Assembly (NCBI RefSeq): GCF_014637795.1
Contig: NZ_BMFD01000002.1
Location: forward strand, 1-64,000
Reading direction: 5' to 3'
Length of the DNA stretch: 64,000 nucleotides
DNA from: Belliella aquatica
Lineage (GTDB): Bacteria; Bacteroidota; Bacteroidia; Cytophagales; Cyclobacteriaceae
In this document: positions 44,719-54,739 of the stretch, one piece after another
Layout of the letters: each line of letters starts with the position of its first letter
How positions within the stretch are numbered: position 1 is the first letter of the stretch
The notes under the pieces: generated by a model
The model's input: the letters and a program-made list of their open reading frames with translations, nothing else
Database searches by the model: none
What the model was told of the DNA's origin: nothing
Position numbers and translations under genes: made by a program

Positions 44719-45636
44719 TCAGTTAAAAGACTCCCTAAATTCCACAGGCGTCATATTCGTCTTGCTTTTGAATAATTTGCTGAAAGATTGAGAATGCTCA
44801 AATCCGAGTTGATACGCAATCTCACTTACAGATAAACGAGTAGTTGCCAAATTGAATTTCGCTTTCTCTATCAGTTTATTGTGGATATGCTGCTGTGTAC
44901 TCTGACCAGTTGTCGTCCGAAGCATGTCACTCAAATAATTTGGTGATACATTTAACTTATTGGAAAAATACTGAACCGAAGGAATTCCATTTAAAGCTAA
45001 TTCTGAATGCTCAAAGTATTCCTCTAACAATTGCTCCATGCTTGTTAGCAAATCACTAGATGCAGTTTTACGCGTAATAAATTGCCTGTTGTAAAATCTA
45101 TTGCAGTAATTCAGCAATAACTCAAGGTGTGAAATCATCACATCCTGACTAAATTGATCGATGGAGGTCTGATACTCCTGCTCTATATTCTTAAAGATCC
45201 CCTCAAGCATCTGTTCTTCCCGATCCGATAGATGAAGGGCTTCATTCACAGCATAGGAAAAAAAACCATAATTTTTGATCGCTTTGCCTAAGGGATAATT
45301 TAAAATAAAGTCTGCATGAAATACCAACCACCAGCCTGAAACTTGGTAGTTTTCCTCATTACCCACTGAAATCACTTGTTTTGGTGCAGTCATTGCCAAT
45401 ACACCTTCATCAAAATCATAATAATTTTGTCCGTATTTCAGTTTCCCAGTTAGATTTTTCTTCAAAGAAACCCCATAAAAATTGAGGAGAAAGTGAACTT
45501 CTTCAGCATGGAGCGAAGATTTGACTTCATCCATATTAATCAGACTAATTAATGGATGAAGCGGTTTGGATAAACCTATTAATCGATGCAGCTCCGAAAC
45601 AGAATTGATACCAAAATGATTTGTATTTTTTGACAT
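44719..45636 (-). CDS. AraC-family transcriptional regulator
   Basis: A 305-residue regulator from the ATG at 45636 (MSKNTNHFGI). A cupin-like N-terminus (about 15-165; NYYDFDEGVLAMTAPKQVIS and VSGWWLVFHADFILNYPLG) is followed by an AraC DNA-binding domain with VQYFSNKLNVSPNYLSDML and the second HTH VSEIAYQLGFEHSQSFSKLF. An earlier start (45735) would overlap the DoxX-like gene and add low-quality sequence, so it is not used. Last gene of the SDR operon, and so its likely regulator. Confidence 0.92.
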   Translation of the reverse strand: MSKNTNHFGINSVSELHRLIGLSKPLHPLISLINMDEVKSSLHAEEVHFLLNFYGVSLKKNLTGKLKYGQNYYDFDEGVLAMTAPKQVISVGNEENYQVSGWWLVFHADFILNYPLGKAIKNYGFFSYAVNEALHLSDREEQMLEGIFKNIEQEYQTSIDQFSQDVMISHLELLLNYCNRFYNRQFITRKTASSDLLTSMEQLLEEYFEHSELALNGIPSVQYFSNKLNVSPNYLSDMLRTTTGQSTQQHIHNKLIEKAKFNLATTRLSVSEIAYQLGFEHSQSFSKLFKSKTNMTPVEFRESFN

Positions 45637-45713
45637 GATGACGAATTTAGAAAAATCAATACTATTTGCGTCTATTTGCAAATAGTATTGATTAAAAAGA
45701 TTGATGTTATACC

Positions 45714-46082
45714 TTATTTTTTTGTAAACATCCAAGCCCAGGCAATGAACAGAAACTGAATAGGCAATCTTATAATACTTGCCACAAATTTCTCATTTTC
45801 TGTTTGGTAATAACCAATACTTTCCGGAATGTGAATGGCAAAGAAAAACACAAGCAACATCGCTATAATTAATTTTGCTGAAATCGCTCGTGTTTTGGAA
45901 GGTATTAGCAATAAAGCCAAAACGATTTCAACAATACCACTTACTGAAATTAAAAACGCATGCGCGGGAAGCCATGATGGCATCATTGCAAAATATTGCT
46001 CAGGATTAATAAAGTGCATCGACCCCATAAAAAGGTAGAAAGCGACTAAAAGATAGAGCAAAATGATTTTTGTTAGTTTCAT
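45714..46082 (-). CDS. DoxX-like small membrane protein
   Basis: A 122-residue protein with four hydrophobic helices (about 5-22, 40-65, 70-90 and 105-120). It includes FINPEQYFAMMPSWLP and VSGIVEIVLALLLIP, typical of DoxX/DoxX-like membrane proteins. The role is not established. It follows the first SDR gene by 12 bases, and the AraC gene follows it, so it belongs to the SDR operon. Confidence 0.85.
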   Translation of the reverse strand: MKLTKIILLYLLVAFYLFMGSMHFINPEQYFAMMPSWLPAHAFLISVSGIVEIVLALLLIPSKTRAISAKLIIAMLLVFFFAIHIPESIGYYQTENEKFVASIIRLPIQFLFIAWAWMFTKK

Positions 46083-46094
46083 TTTTGATGCGAT

Positions 46095-46910
46095 TTATTG
46101 AGCGTTTTCTGATACTTCTTGCCACTCTTTCCACGTCTCCAAACGCTTGTTGTAAATAGGCTCAATCATCATTAATGGAAATTTGCCTAAAAACAAACGC
46201 AAAGGTGGGTTTTCAACATCTACTACTTTTAAAATAGCTTCAGCAGTTGCATTGGGATCGCCAAAAACCATATTCGCACCATTCGCTCTCATGGCATTTC
46301 TTAAACCATCGTATGCATCAATTGATATGCTATGACTTGCGGATGAAGTAGACCAATCGGTAGCATAGGCCGCGGGTTCAATCAAAGTAGTTTTTATTCC
46401 AAATTGAGAGACCTCTTGAGATAGCGACTCGCAAATTCCTTCCATAGCCCATTTAGAAGCATGGTAGATTCCTAAACTCGGAAATGCCATCACCCCACCA
46501 ATACTAGATACTTGTAATATATGCCCACTATTTTGCTTCCTCATATGTGGCAATACTGCCTGAATCATCCATAGTGAACCAAAAACATTCGTCTCCATTT
46601 GTTCCCTTGCTTCGGTCTCCGAAATTTCCTCTACAAATCCAAAATGACCAAATCCGGCATTATTGATAAGGACATCAACTGCCCTAAATTTCGATACTGC
46701 TTGTTCTACTGCTTCAAAACAAGCCGCACGATTATTTACATCTAGCGCAATAGGTAAAATAGATTCTCCATATTGACTAACTAATTCCGTTAAAGCATCT
46801 ATATTCCTTGCTGTTGCGGCTACCTTTTCACCACGTTTTAAAGCTGCCTCAGCCCAAATTCGACCAAAACCTTTTGAACTTCCTGTGATTAACCAAACTT
46901 TTGATTTCAT
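46095..46910 (-). CDS. SDR-family oxidoreductase
   Basis: A 271-residue short-chain dehydrogenase/reductase. The cofactor motif is TGSSKGFGRIW, the structural motif is NNAGFGHFG, and the catalytic pair is in YHASKWAMEG, with a Ser in LQVSSIGG. A classical SDR using NAD(P)H. It is 12 bases downstream of another SDR and 12 bases upstream of the DoxX-like gene. Substrate unknown. Confidence 0.93.
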   Translation of the reverse strand: MKSKVWLITGSSKGFGRIWAEAALKRGEKVAATARNIDALTELVSQYGESILPIALDVNNRAACFEAVEQAVSKFRAVDVLINNAGFGHFGFVEEISETEAREQMETNVFGSLWMIQAVLPHMRKQNSGHILQVSSIGGVMAFPSLGIYHASKWAMEGICESLSQEVSQFGIKTTLIEPAAYATDWSTSSASHSISIDAYDGLRNAMRANGANMVFGDPNATAEAILKVVDVENPPLRLFLGKFPLMMIEPIYNKRLETWKEWQEVSENAQ

Positions 46911-46922
46911 GATATTTATAAT

Positions 46923-47852
46923 TTAAAATTCGTATGTATGATTTGTTAATTTTTCAGATATTTCCCACAATTTTTTAGCTAGATTTTTGTCATAAGACGT
47001 ATCGCTTGAGCGAACCAATTCAGGATAACCCTTCATTTCATTCATTTTGGTTGGTCCAAAATATTCGGCTCCTTTCAAATTAGGTTCAGTGGCTGCTCTC
47101 AAGATCGGTAATGCGCCCATGTCTACCTTCTGTGCGATAAGGACATTCATTACTTTCATCATAAATCCCGCATCTTTTTGAAGGTTGGTGGCAGTATATC
47201 CTGGGTGAGCTGCTGTAGCGATTGAATTAACCTGAGCATTTTTTAATCTGCGATCGAGTTCGTACGTGAACAGAAGATTAGCAAGTTTACTTTGAGCGTA
47301 GGCCTTTTTTGTATCAAAACCATTTGAAAAATTCAGGTCATCAAAATAAATAGTTGGCTCGAAATTTTGCCCCTGACCTTTTTTATGCAAGACACTGCTT
47401 TGTGTAATGACTCTGCAATATGGCGTTGATTTAAGCAATGGTAGCAACAAGCCAGTAAGCAAGAAATGCCCTAGGTGGTTTGTTGCAAATTGAGATTCTT
47501 GTCCCTGCTTGGATAGTTCCTTTTGAGGAGTCCACATGATGCCCGCATTGTTAAGCAGCAGGTCTAGTTTACTGTATTTCTTGGTAAACTCAGCTGCAAA
47601 AAGACGTACAGAATCGAAGTCTGCAATGTCCATTTTCATGATTGTAAGATCAGCCGATTTGACTTTTTGCTTGATTTGCTGAATGACACGATTTCCTTTA
47701 TCCAAATTCCGAACAGGTAATATGATTTTAGCTCCTTTTTCACTTAATACTGTTGCTGCTTCGAGTCCGATACCACTCGTCGCACCGGTGATGAGGACGG
47801 TTTTACCTTGCTGTGAAGGAATATTTTCTTTTGTCCAATTGCTTGTTGCCAT
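46923..47852 (-). CDS. SDR-family oxidoreductase (protochlorophyllide-reductase/retinol-dehydrogenase type)
   Basis: A 309-residue SDR with TGATSGIGLEAA, NNAGIMWTP, and YAQSKLANLLF. The sequence between motifs (FATNHLGHFLLTGLLLPLL) is typical of the retinol-dehydrogenase and protochlorophyllide-reductase-like subgroup. It heads the operon SDR-SDR-DoxX-AraC. A 26-base box just upstream resembles the one before the AhpD-like gene. Confidence 0.93.
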   Translation of the reverse strand: MATSNWTKENIPSQQGKTVLITGATSGIGLEAATVLSEKGAKIILPVRNLDKGNRVIQQIKQKVKSADLTIMKMDIADFDSVRLFAAEFTKKYSKLDLLLNNAGIMWTPQKELSKQGQESQFATNHLGHFLLTGLLLPLLKSTPYCRVITQSSVLHKKGQGQNFEPTIYFDDLNFSNGFDTKKAYAQSKLANLLFTYELDRRLKNAQVNSIATAAHPGYTATNLQKDAGFMMKVMNVLIAQKVDMGALPILRAATEPNLKGAEYFGPTKMNEMKGYPELVRSSDTSYDKNLAKKLWEISEKLTNHTYEF

Positions 47853-48230
47853 ATCTTTTTAATTTATCTGTTAGTGATGACACAAAGGTGGAGCGAATTT
47901 AGTCAGTGCATGTAGCCAAATCTCTGAATGTTGTATACAAATCAAGAATCGCTTATAAATTTTCACCAAGCAGTCTAAAATCGATTTATTCCTGTGGTCT
48001 GAGAGATCAATGAAAAGCTGAGTGTGTCAAACAAAAAATATAGATAAGAGAGAATTTATAAATTCTGAGTCAATCTAAAATCTACCTTCCCAAATCTAAT
48101 ATCCAAACCGTCTTTATCTGCAGTAAAAAAAATCCGCGTACTTGTCTTCCTAAGGAGGAGACTCAATTTAAAATCAATACCGTGATTATCTGTTGTAAAT
48201 CAAAAAAAATCAGTGAAATCAGCGTGCAAT
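47853..48230. other. Intergenic region with common Cytophagales-type repeat text
   Basis: No gene is seen. Near its end the motifs AAAAAAATCCGCGTACTTGTC-like and AATCAGTGAAATCAGCGTGC recur in a form that I associate with short intergenic repeats in this group; a whole-genome comparison would show this. The start contains the SDR-operon promoter region. Confidence 0.4.
47875..47900 (-). promoter_or_regulatory. Upstream box shared with the AhpD-like gene
   Basis: Matches 23635-23660 at about 19 of 26 positions, with the same distance to the start codon. The minus-strand core CCACCTTTGTG fits a Bacteroidota -7 box (TAnnTTTG-like). Confidence 0.35.
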
Positions 48231-49610
48231 CTACTTTCCGATACAAAACTTACTAAAAATATTATCCAACAAATCATCAGTCGTAATCTCCCCAGTAATC
48301 TCTCCAAGATAATGGAGCGATCTTCGGATATCCATCGCCAAGAAATCATTCGTGATTTCATTGTCTAAGCCTGTCAACACATCAAGTAAAGATTGACGTG
48401 TTTTGACCAAAGAATCATAATGCCTGATATTGGTAACTATGGTATTGCCAGTTCTAAATTTATCTAGATTAACCAATTCCAAAACCCTATTTTTCAAGGC
48501 ATCCAAATTCTCTTTCTGTCCAGCAGATATAAAAACTGTATCCGGATATTTCCTATTTAAATCATTGATAAATTGACCATTAGCCTTATCGGTCTTATTC
48601 GCTACTTTAACAAATGGAACGCCTAGATTTTCTAGCTTTTCTACATCTTGATTGATCTCTTCCATGTTGGTATCCGTCAAATCAAACAAGTACAGAATCA
48701 AAGAAGCTGTCTTCATCTTTTCATGTGTACGGCTAACACCAATAGACTCGATCACATCTGTAGTTTCTCGCAATCCTGCAGTATCGATAAACCTAAATAT
48801 CACCCCGCCAATATTGATTTCATCTTCTATAAAATCACGGGTGGTCCCGGCAATTTCGGAAACGATAGCTTTTTCTTCATTCAAAAGTGCATTGAGTAGG
48901 GTGGACTTGCCTGCATTGGGTTTACCAGCGATGACGGTTGGAACACCATTTTTGATCACATTCCCCAAATCAAAACTACTGATCAACTGTTCTACAACCC
49001 GCAGTAATTTCTCTACTAATATTCTTAAATCATCTCTGCTGGCAAACTCTACATCCTCTTCGGTAAAGTCTAACTCTAACTCTATCATGGAAGCAAAATG
49101 GATCAATTCAGCACGAAGCTTGGAGATTTCTCCGCTGAATCCACCTCGCATTTGATTTAAAGCAGCTTGGTGGGAGGTTTCTGAATCTGCATGGATCAAA
49201 TCTGCCACAGCCTCAGCTTGTGCCAAATCAAATTGTCCATTCAAAAATGCCCTTTGGGTAAATTCCCCTGGTTTGGCAGGTCTTGCGCCGTTTCTTACCA
49301 AGAGTTTGATCACCTGATTGACAATGTAGGAAGAGCCGTGTGTAGAGATCTCTACTGCATTTTCTTTTGTAAATGACCTTGGGGCAACAAAAAGTGAAAC
49401 CAATACTTCATCAATAATGCGCTCCCCATCTCGGATAGTACCAAAGTGGATGGTGTGGGAATCTTGTTTTTCTAAATCTTTTCCCTTGAATACCTGATTA
49501 CAAATCTTAATCGCATCCTTTCCGGATAATCTTATCACTGCAATCGCTCCAACGCCCTGAGGGGTCGCCAAAGCGACAATTGTATCTTCTTTCTCGTGTA
49601 AACTGAACAT
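48231..49610 (-). CDS. mnmE: MnmE, tRNA modification GTPase
   Basis: A 459-residue MnmE (TrmE). It has the folate-binding N-domain ([17 protein letters not shown]), and a G domain inside the helical part: [28 protein letters not shown] and NKTDK. The C-terminal FSKFCIGK holds the invariant Cys. With MnmG it installs the 5-carboxymethylaminomethyl group on U34 of certain tRNAs. It sits 2 bases after the thioredoxin-like gene, so the two share an mRNA. Confidence 0.98.
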   Translation of the reverse strand: MFSLHEKEDTIVALATPQGVGAIAVIRLSGKDAIKICNQVFKGKDLEKQDSHTIHFGTIRDGERIIDEVLVSLFVAPRSFTKENAVEISTHGSSYIVNQVIKLLVRNGARPAKPGEFTQRAFLNGQFDLAQAEAVADLIHADSETSHQAALNQMRGGFSGEISKLRAELIHFASMIELELDFTEEDVEFASRDDLRILVEKLLRVVEQLISSFDLGNVIKNGVPTVIAGKPNAGKSTLLNALLNEEKAIVSEIAGTTRDFIEDEINIGGVIFRFIDTAGLRETTDVIESIGVSRTHEKMKTASLILYLFDLTDTNMEEINQDVEKLENLGVPFVKVANKTDKANGQFINDLNRKYPDTVFISAGQKENLDALKNRVLELVNLDKFRTGNTIVTNIRHYDSLVKTRQSLLDVLTGLDNEITNDFLAMDIRRSLHYLGEITGEITTDDLLDNIFSKFCIGK

Positions 49611-49612
49611 GC

Positions 49613-50062
49613 TTATTTGGTAAAACGCTGCACAATGCCTTCTAAGCCATCTATAAAAGGCTGCGGCTGTCGGTATCCCGGTAATTGAGTAATATTTTCC
49701 ATGGTAGCATCCATGACCACAAAGTTAGGGTAGGAGGTAACCCGCATCGTTTTGGCCATACTGGCTTCTGTATATTCTTTGCCTTTAAAAGTAAATTTAC
49801 GATCTGTCTTTTCGGCATGTAATTTTACTGCAAAAAAATGATCATTCACATAGGCAATTACCTTATCATCTGTAAAAGTCTCCTTATCCATCTTTTTGCA
49901 CCAACCACACCAATCCGTGTACACGTCAACCAAAATCATTTTTGGAGTCTCAAGAGTAGCGGCAGAAGCCTCTTCAAATGTCATCCAATTAATTTTTTCC
50001 TGTCCAATAGCATTAAATGATAGAACAAATACTAAGAATAATAAGGCTCCCAATCTTTTCAT
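49613..50062 (-). CDS. Exported thioredoxin-family protein
   Basis: A 149-residue protein with a signal peptide ([18 protein letters not shown]) and a thioredoxin fold with the active site WCGWCKKM at about 52-59, and a cis-Pro loop at VTSYPNF. It should keep or form disulfides in the periplasm. It is joined to mnmE with a 2-base gap, which is positional rather than functional. Confidence 0.92.
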   Translation of the reverse strand: MKRLGALLFLVFVLSFNAIGQEKINWMTFEEASAATLETPKMILVDVYTDWCGWCKKMDKETFTDDKVIAYVNDHFFAVKLHAEKTDRKFTFKGKEYTEASMAKTMRVTSYPNFVVMDATMENITQLPGYRQPQPFIDGLEGIVQRFTK

Positions 50063-50219
50063 ATTTCAAATTTATATAATTCGATTCATTTCCACTTCAA
50101 AACCGATTACATACACAGTAAGTTCACAACATAATGTACAAAGTACGATGTATTAAGTACGAAGTAAAGGCTCAAGTTTAATTGATCATGATTTAATTTA
50201 AGATCAAGCACAAGATTTT

Positions 50220-50915
50220 CCCCAAAGCTTCCAATCCTAAATTACCTAATAACCGATCCCTATTAAACTCAACAGACCCCAACTTTCAAACTTTCCAACT
50301 TTTTAACGCCAAAAGCAACTTCCAATCACTAATCACCTAGTAACCGATCCCTAAATAACTCAACAAACCCAAACATTCAAACCTTAAAACCTTCTAACTT
50401 TTTAACGCAAAAAGCAATCTTCCAATCACTTATCACCTAATAACCGATCCCAACATAACTCAACAAACCCCAACTTTCAAACCTTAAAACATTCCAACTT
50501 TTTAACGCAAAAAACAATCTTCCAATCACTAATCACCGATCCCAACATAACTCAACAAACCCCAACTTTCAAACCTTAAAACATTCCAACTTTTTAACGC
50601 AAAAAGCAATCTTCCAATCACTAATCACCTAGTAACCCATCCCAACATAACTCAACAGAGCCCAACTTTACAACCTTTAAACATTCCAACTTTTTAACTC
50701 CAAAAGCAACTTCCAATCACTAATCACCGATCCCAACATAACTCAACAAACCCCAACTTTCAAACCTTAAAACATTCCAACTTTTTAACGCAAAAAGCAA
50801 TCTTCCAATCACTAATCACCTAGTAACCCATCCCAACATGACTCGACAAATCCCAACTTTCAAACCTTTAAACATTCCAACTTTTTAACTCCAAAAGCAA
50901 CTTCCAATCTAAAAT
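50220..50915. repeat. Tandem array of 91-101-bp repeats
   Basis: Seven diverged units. The mark CTTTTTAAC occurs at 50299, 50397, 50498, 50590, 50690, 50781 and 50881, giving spacings near 98, 101, 92, 100, 91 and 100. Units alternate between a long form and one lacking an internal block (CACCTAGTAACC). Common text is CCCAACTTTCAAACCTTAAA and TCCAATCACTAATCACC. There are no unique spacers and no open frame, so it is neither CRISPR nor coding. It lies between the regulator gene and the thioredoxin-like gene. Confidence 0.85.
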
Positions 50916-50929
50916 CTACTCACTAAAAT

Positions 50930-51592
50930 TTAAAGCATCACCAATATATTCACAGCAACATCCTTGGACATAAAGATCGTTTTTTTGTTGTCAACAAGTA
51001 TTTCTACAGAACCGTCAAACTCCACTTTTTCTAAGACTTTTATCCTTGCACCTATATAAGCTCCGACCTTATCCAAGTACCTCAAAAAGGCAGCACTTTT
51101 GTCATTGACAGCGACGATCTGACCTGTTCCGTTTAGCTCAATTTCGGTGAGTGGAAGACGAGGACGAGAGCGAACATCTCCATGCTCATCGGGTATAGGA
51201 TCACCGTGAGGATCAAACTTTGGAAAGCCCAAATATTCGTCAAGTCTTTGGATCAAAATAGGGGACTGAACATGTACTAATTCATCTGCTACTTCAGCCA
51301 CCTCATCCCAAGAAAATCGGAGTTTATCCACTAAAAAAACTTCCCATAATCTTTGTTTTCTAAGCGTTCTCAAGGCTAAAATTTTGCCCTCTTGAGTAAT
51401 ATGAACCCCATAGTATTTTCGGTATTCTATCACTTCTTTTTCACCCAACTTGCGAAGCATATCACTCACAGAGGCGGGCTTTGTTTTCATCTCAGCTGAG
51501 ATGTCATTGGTGGAAACACCCTTCTTTCCGGCATCCGAAAGCTTATAGATAGCCTTCAGGTAATTCTCCTCCGCATGGGTCAATTTAATCAT
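50930..51592 (-). CDS. DtxR/MntR-family metal-dependent regulator
   Basis: A 220-residue regulator. The N-terminal winged HTH (1-65) reads LTHAEENYLKAIYKLSDAG and SAEMKTKPASVSDMLRKLG. The middle dimerisation and metal-binding part has ELVHVQSPILIQRLDEYLG and GDPIPDEHG. The C-terminal 70 residues are a FeoA/SH3-like domain (TGQIVAVNDKSAAFLRYLD). Controls iron or manganese genes; which metal is not determined by these residues. Start fixed by the promoter box just upstream. Confidence 0.93.
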   Translation of the reverse strand: MIKLTHAEENYLKAIYKLSDAGKKGVSTNDISAEMKTKPASVSDMLRKLGEKEVIEYRKYYGVHITQEGKILALRTLRKQRLWEVFLVDKLRFSWDEVAEVADELVHVQSPILIQRLDEYLGFPKFDPHGDPIPDEHGDVRSRPRLPLTEIELNGTGQIVAVNDKSAAFLRYLDKVGAYIGARIKVLEKVEFDGSVEILVDNKKTIFMSKDVAVNILVML

Positions 51593-51995
51593 AACTCTTT
51601 TTTGAATAGGATAACAAAGATAAGGTTTTAGACGACACTAAAAAATAATTTATTGTAGACTAAATCAGCTGTGGATAACCCAATTTCAAATGTGTTTAAC
51701 GATTTAGTCAAGGCTAAAAATATAATAAGTTATAGCTTAAAATAACTATATAATATTGATTTATAATGTATTAAAATCTCTTTTAAGGTTAAATGAAACG
51801 TTAAAACTCTCATTTACCAGAGTTTCCAAAATGTAAAAATTGGTTTCCAAAACGGCATAAAAACAAAAGTTTTCCACGAGGATGTGGATAAATCAAATGA
51901 GCTTCAAAAGAAAGTAAAAGGCAAATATGTGATTTGGTGAATGAGCAGTTCTAATTCCAGAACATAGAAATTAATAAAAAAATGTGTGTAAGGTA
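51593..51995. other. Intergenic region with regulator promoter
   Basis: Apart from the promoter near 51615-51622 the region is AT-rich, with no gene or repeat seen. Confidence 0.5.
51615..51622 (-). promoter_or_regulatory. -7 promoter box for the DtxR/MntR gene
   Basis: TATCTTTG on the minus strand matches TAnnTTTG. It lies 22 bases before the start codon. A clear -33 TTG is not seen. Confidence 0.4.
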
Positions 51996-53105
51996 TTAGA
52001 AATAGCCTTCAATTAATCTGAGAAAAACCGCTCGATCAAACCTCACCTCCTGCTTGGGAGCCTTACAATAAAACGTGAGCTTCAAAAAATCCTCGAGATT
52101 TGATACTGCATTTTTAAGATCTGTAAACTCAAACTCAAGACCGGACTGGTATTGATTTGCAATCTGTTTCCACTCTGAGTTTGGTGAAAAAATAAAGGGC
52201 TTCCCCAGTGCCAAACATTCATACATTTTGCTAGGAATTTTTGGACTGATACTTGGCAATTGATAATAAGGTAAAAGCACAATACCACAGGTCTCGTACG
52301 CTTCCAAAATCTGCTTATAATCCACAGGATTTTCAGAAATCTCTAAGCTAATTTGTGGGACTTTTGAAGCGAGTTCTCTCATCTCTTTCCCATAAAATTT
52401 GATTGGATAATGTCCAACAATTTTCAAGTGAAAATTAGGATATACTTTCAAGATTTCAGCAAACCAATGCATGGCTTCAATCACACCATAAACTGGGGTA
52501 AGTGTACCTGAAATCAAAAATTCAATTGCTTGATTTGACTCAAACTTGGTTGGGCTTACTGACTTGATTTCACCATAAAATTTATTCTCCAAAACAGTGA
52601 AATTAGCAATACCTGGGAACTCCCTTTTGTAACAATCCTCTGCAAAAATGTAATGATCAACAAATGGCTTACTCATATTTTCAACCAAAACAATCCAAAA
52701 AACTGCTAAATTTTGCTTCCACTTTGGGAGTGTTTTATTCTGCTTAACATTCAATATGTAATTTTCTTGAAGATCATAAATCAACTTATATCTCAGCAAG
52801 AACTTCATGATGAGAGCCGCAGGCAGCAGTTCGTATGTAGTGACAATTAAAAGCTTTGGCTTGATTTTTTTAAGTAATCCGAGGAACTTTATGTTAACAA
52901 AAAACCTTTTCCAAGCTGATCTTTCTTGATCAAAAAGTTTAAAATGGCTTAAATCTTCTTCTAAAGGTTCATTTTTTAATGAAAACCCTATGATGTTAAG
53001 GTGGTATTTATTTGTTTCACGCAGCGAAAGACCTAAGCGATAAAAAGCACGAGCATCCTGTAATGGCTTAAGTACTGATGCTATGGCTATCTTTGGTTTT
53101 TCCAC
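51996..53105 (-). CDS. Glycosyltransferase (GT4-like)
   Basis: A 369-residue protein from a GTG at 53105 (VEKPKIAIASVLKPLQDARA). The N-terminal Rossmann half and C-terminal GT-B half are seen; the latter has the acceptor/donor loop SPKIPSKMYECLALGKPFIF with the conserved Glu. Earlier ATGs (53210 or 53165) would run over the divergent dapD start at 53146, so the GTG is preferred. It would transfer a sugar from a nucleotide donor to an envelope glycan or lipid. Divergent from dapD. Confidence 0.88.
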   Translation of the reverse strand: MEKPKIAIASVLKPLQDARAFYRLGLSLRETNKYHLNIIGFSLKNEPLEEDLSHFKLFDQERSAWKRFFVNIKFLGLLKKIKPKLLIVTTYELLPAALIMKFLLRYKLIYDLQENYILNVKQNKTLPKWKQNLAVFWIVLVENMSKPFVDHYIFAEDCYKREFPGIANFTVLENKFYGEIKSVSPTKFESNQAIEFLISGTLTPVYGVIEAMHWFAEILKVYPNFHLKIVGHYPIKFYGKEMRELASKVPQISLEISENPVDYKQILEAYETCGIVLLPYYQLPSISPKIPSKMYECLALGKPFIFSPNSEWKQIANQYQSGLEFEFTDLKNAVSNLEDFLKLTFYCKAPKQEVRFDRAVFLRLIEGYF

Positions 53106-53145
53106 AGGTAATTTATTTTGAACAATAGCGAAAATAATAAAAAAT

Positions 53146-53961
53146 ATGGATTTAAAGACAATCATTGAAAATGCATGGGACAACAGGGAGTTGTTGAAAG
53201 AACAGGACATTCAAAGCGCCATCAAATCTGTTATTGCTGATTTGGATACAGGTAAATTACGAGTAGCTGAACCTTTGGAAGATGGTTCTTGGAAAGTAAA
53301 CGATTGGGTAAAGAAGGCGGTAATTCTCTATTTCCCTATTCAAAAAATGCAAACCATCGAAGTTGGACCTTTTGAATTTCATGACAAGATGGCTCTAAAA
53401 ACCAATTACGCTGCACAAGGTGTACGGGTGGTTCCCCATGCAGTGGCGAGATATGGTGCGTACCTTGCCTCAGGTGTGGTCATGATGCCCTCTTATGTAA
53501 ATATTGGAGCATATGTAGATAGTGGAACGATGGTTGATACTTGGGCTACTGTAGGTTCTTGTGCACAAATCGGTAAGAATGTTCACCTGAGTGGTGGAGT
53601 GGGTATAGGAGGGGTATTGGAACCTGTACAGGCGGCTCCCGTAATTATTGAAGATGGCGCATTCATTGGCTCTAGAGCAATTGTTGTTGAGGGTGTCAGG
53701 ATTGGCAAAGAAGCAGTAATAGGCGCAGGAGTAACATTGACCGCTAGTTCAAAAATTATAGATGTGACAGGTGCGGAACCTGTAGAATATAAAGGTTTCG
53801 TACCACCTCGCTCAGTTGTTATTCCAGGAACTTTAACTAAAAAATTCCCTGCTGGAGAATTTCAAGTTCCATGTGCCTTGATCATCGGTCAAAGAAAAGC
53901 ATCTACAGACTTAAAAACATCTCTAAATGATGCACTTAGAGAAAATAACGTAGCAGTTTAA
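53146..53961 (+). CDS. dapD: DapD, tetrahydrodipicolinate N-succinyltransferase
   Basis: A 271-residue DapD in lysine and diaminopimelate biosynthesis. An N-terminal helical domain (NAWDNRELLKEQDIQSAIKS) is followed by a left-handed beta-helix of hexapeptide repeats (VNIGAYVDSGTMVDTWATVG, IGKNVHLSGGVGIGG). The typical GVLEPVQAAPVIIEDGAFIG segment is present. It adds succinyl from succinyl-CoA. The TPR lipoprotein follows 13 bases later. Confidence 0.97.
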   Translation: MDLKTIIENAWDNRELLKEQDIQSAIKSVIADLDTGKLRVAEPLEDGSWKVNDWVKKAVILYFPIQKMQTIEVGPFEFHDKMALKTNYAAQGVRVVPHAVARYGAYLASGVVMMPSYVNIGAYVDSGTMVDTWATVGSCAQIGKNVHLSGGVGIGGVLEPVQAAPVIIEDGAFIGSRAIVVEGVRIGKEAVIGAGVTLTASSKIIDVTGAEPVEYKGFVPPRSVVIPGTLTKKFPAGEFQVPCALIIGQRKASTDLKTSLNDALRENNVAV

Positions 53962-53974
53962 TTAAAACAAACCT

Positions 53975-54574
53975 ATGAAATCCAAATTTCAAATTTACTT
54001 AAGCCTATTTCTATTGATAGTATTAATTTCCTGTGAAAGTTCTTCAAATGAAGGTGACGATCTTTTTGCAGCTGAAAAATATGAAGAAGCAATCAGCGCT
54101 TATGATAAATTTCTATCCACAAATCCTCGAAATATCAAAGCGCTTTACAATAGAGGGAGATCATATGAGGAATTAGGGAATTTTGAGCTAGCTGAAAAGG
54201 ACTTCATAACTGCCTTAGACAATGACAGCAAAAATGTTCAAGTGATGCTGAGCTTATCTAACCTTTTCCAAAAACAAAAGAACCATAGTTCTGCCTTATT
54301 GTATGCTGACAGAGCAGTAGAAACACCCGGGGCTCCAGCGATGGCCTATTTTATGAAAGCAAGAGCTTTACATCAATTAGGAAATACGGATGAAGCTTTA
54401 AAAGAATACAGTGCTGCAATTAAAATGGAAACAGATTTTGGCCAAGCCTATTATAACAGAGGCTTGCTGAAGTTGGCAACCAATAAAAAATCATCTGGTT
54501 GTGAAGATTTAACTATGGCCATGAAGTTAAATTACGCCGCTGCTACTGAAGCCAAAGAGAAATATTGTAATTAA
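53975..54574 (+). CDS. TPR lipoprotein
   Basis: A 199-residue lipoprotein (LFLLIVLISCESSS, Cys about residue 20) with four TPR units (YEEAISAYDKFLSTNPRN, ALYNRGRSYEELGNFELAEK, SSALLYADRAVETPG, YNRGLLKL). It probably works as a protein scaffold on the periplasmic side. Co-transcribed with dapD and followed by a clear terminator. Partner proteins unknown. Confidence 0.88.
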   Translation: MKSKFQIYLSLFLLIVLISCESSSNEGDDLFAAEKYEEAISAYDKFLSTNPRNIKALYNRGRSYEELGNFELAEKDFITALDNDSKNVQVMLSLSNLFQKQKNHSSALLYADRAVETPGAPAMAYFMKARALHQLGNTDEALKEYSAAIKMETDFGQAYYNRGLLKLATNKKSSGCEDLTMAMKLNYAAATEAKEKYCN

Positions 54575-54601
54575 TATATAACTTGACTTTCATTCAAAAT
54601 A

Positions 54602-54632
54602 AAAAAGAGGAGCTAAAAAGCATCCTCTTTTT
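54602..54632 (+). terminator. Terminator of the dapD-TPR operon
   Basis: AAAAAGAGGA (54602-54611) pairs with TCCTCTTTTT (54623-54632) and a T tract follows. It begins 28 bases after the stop codon. Confidence 0.8.
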
Positions 54633-54739
54633 TTATTTCCATGATATTAAGGTCAGTGTTTTTTATGATAAAAACCTTTAAACTTTTTAAACCAATTTAT
54701 AACCATTAATTATTACTCCCTTTTTTCAAATCTTTTCCA

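Noticed and set aside
48652-49155. 167-residue plus-strand frame inside mnmE
   Set aside because: Antisense shadow of a certain gene; composition is Ser-rich and not protein-like.
50067-50074. TAAATTTG box before the thioredoxin-like gene
   Set aside because: It lies only 4 bases before the start codon, too near for a normal promoter.
50220-50915. CRISPR array or short coding frames
   Set aside because: Whole units repeat with no spacers, and stops occur in every frame.
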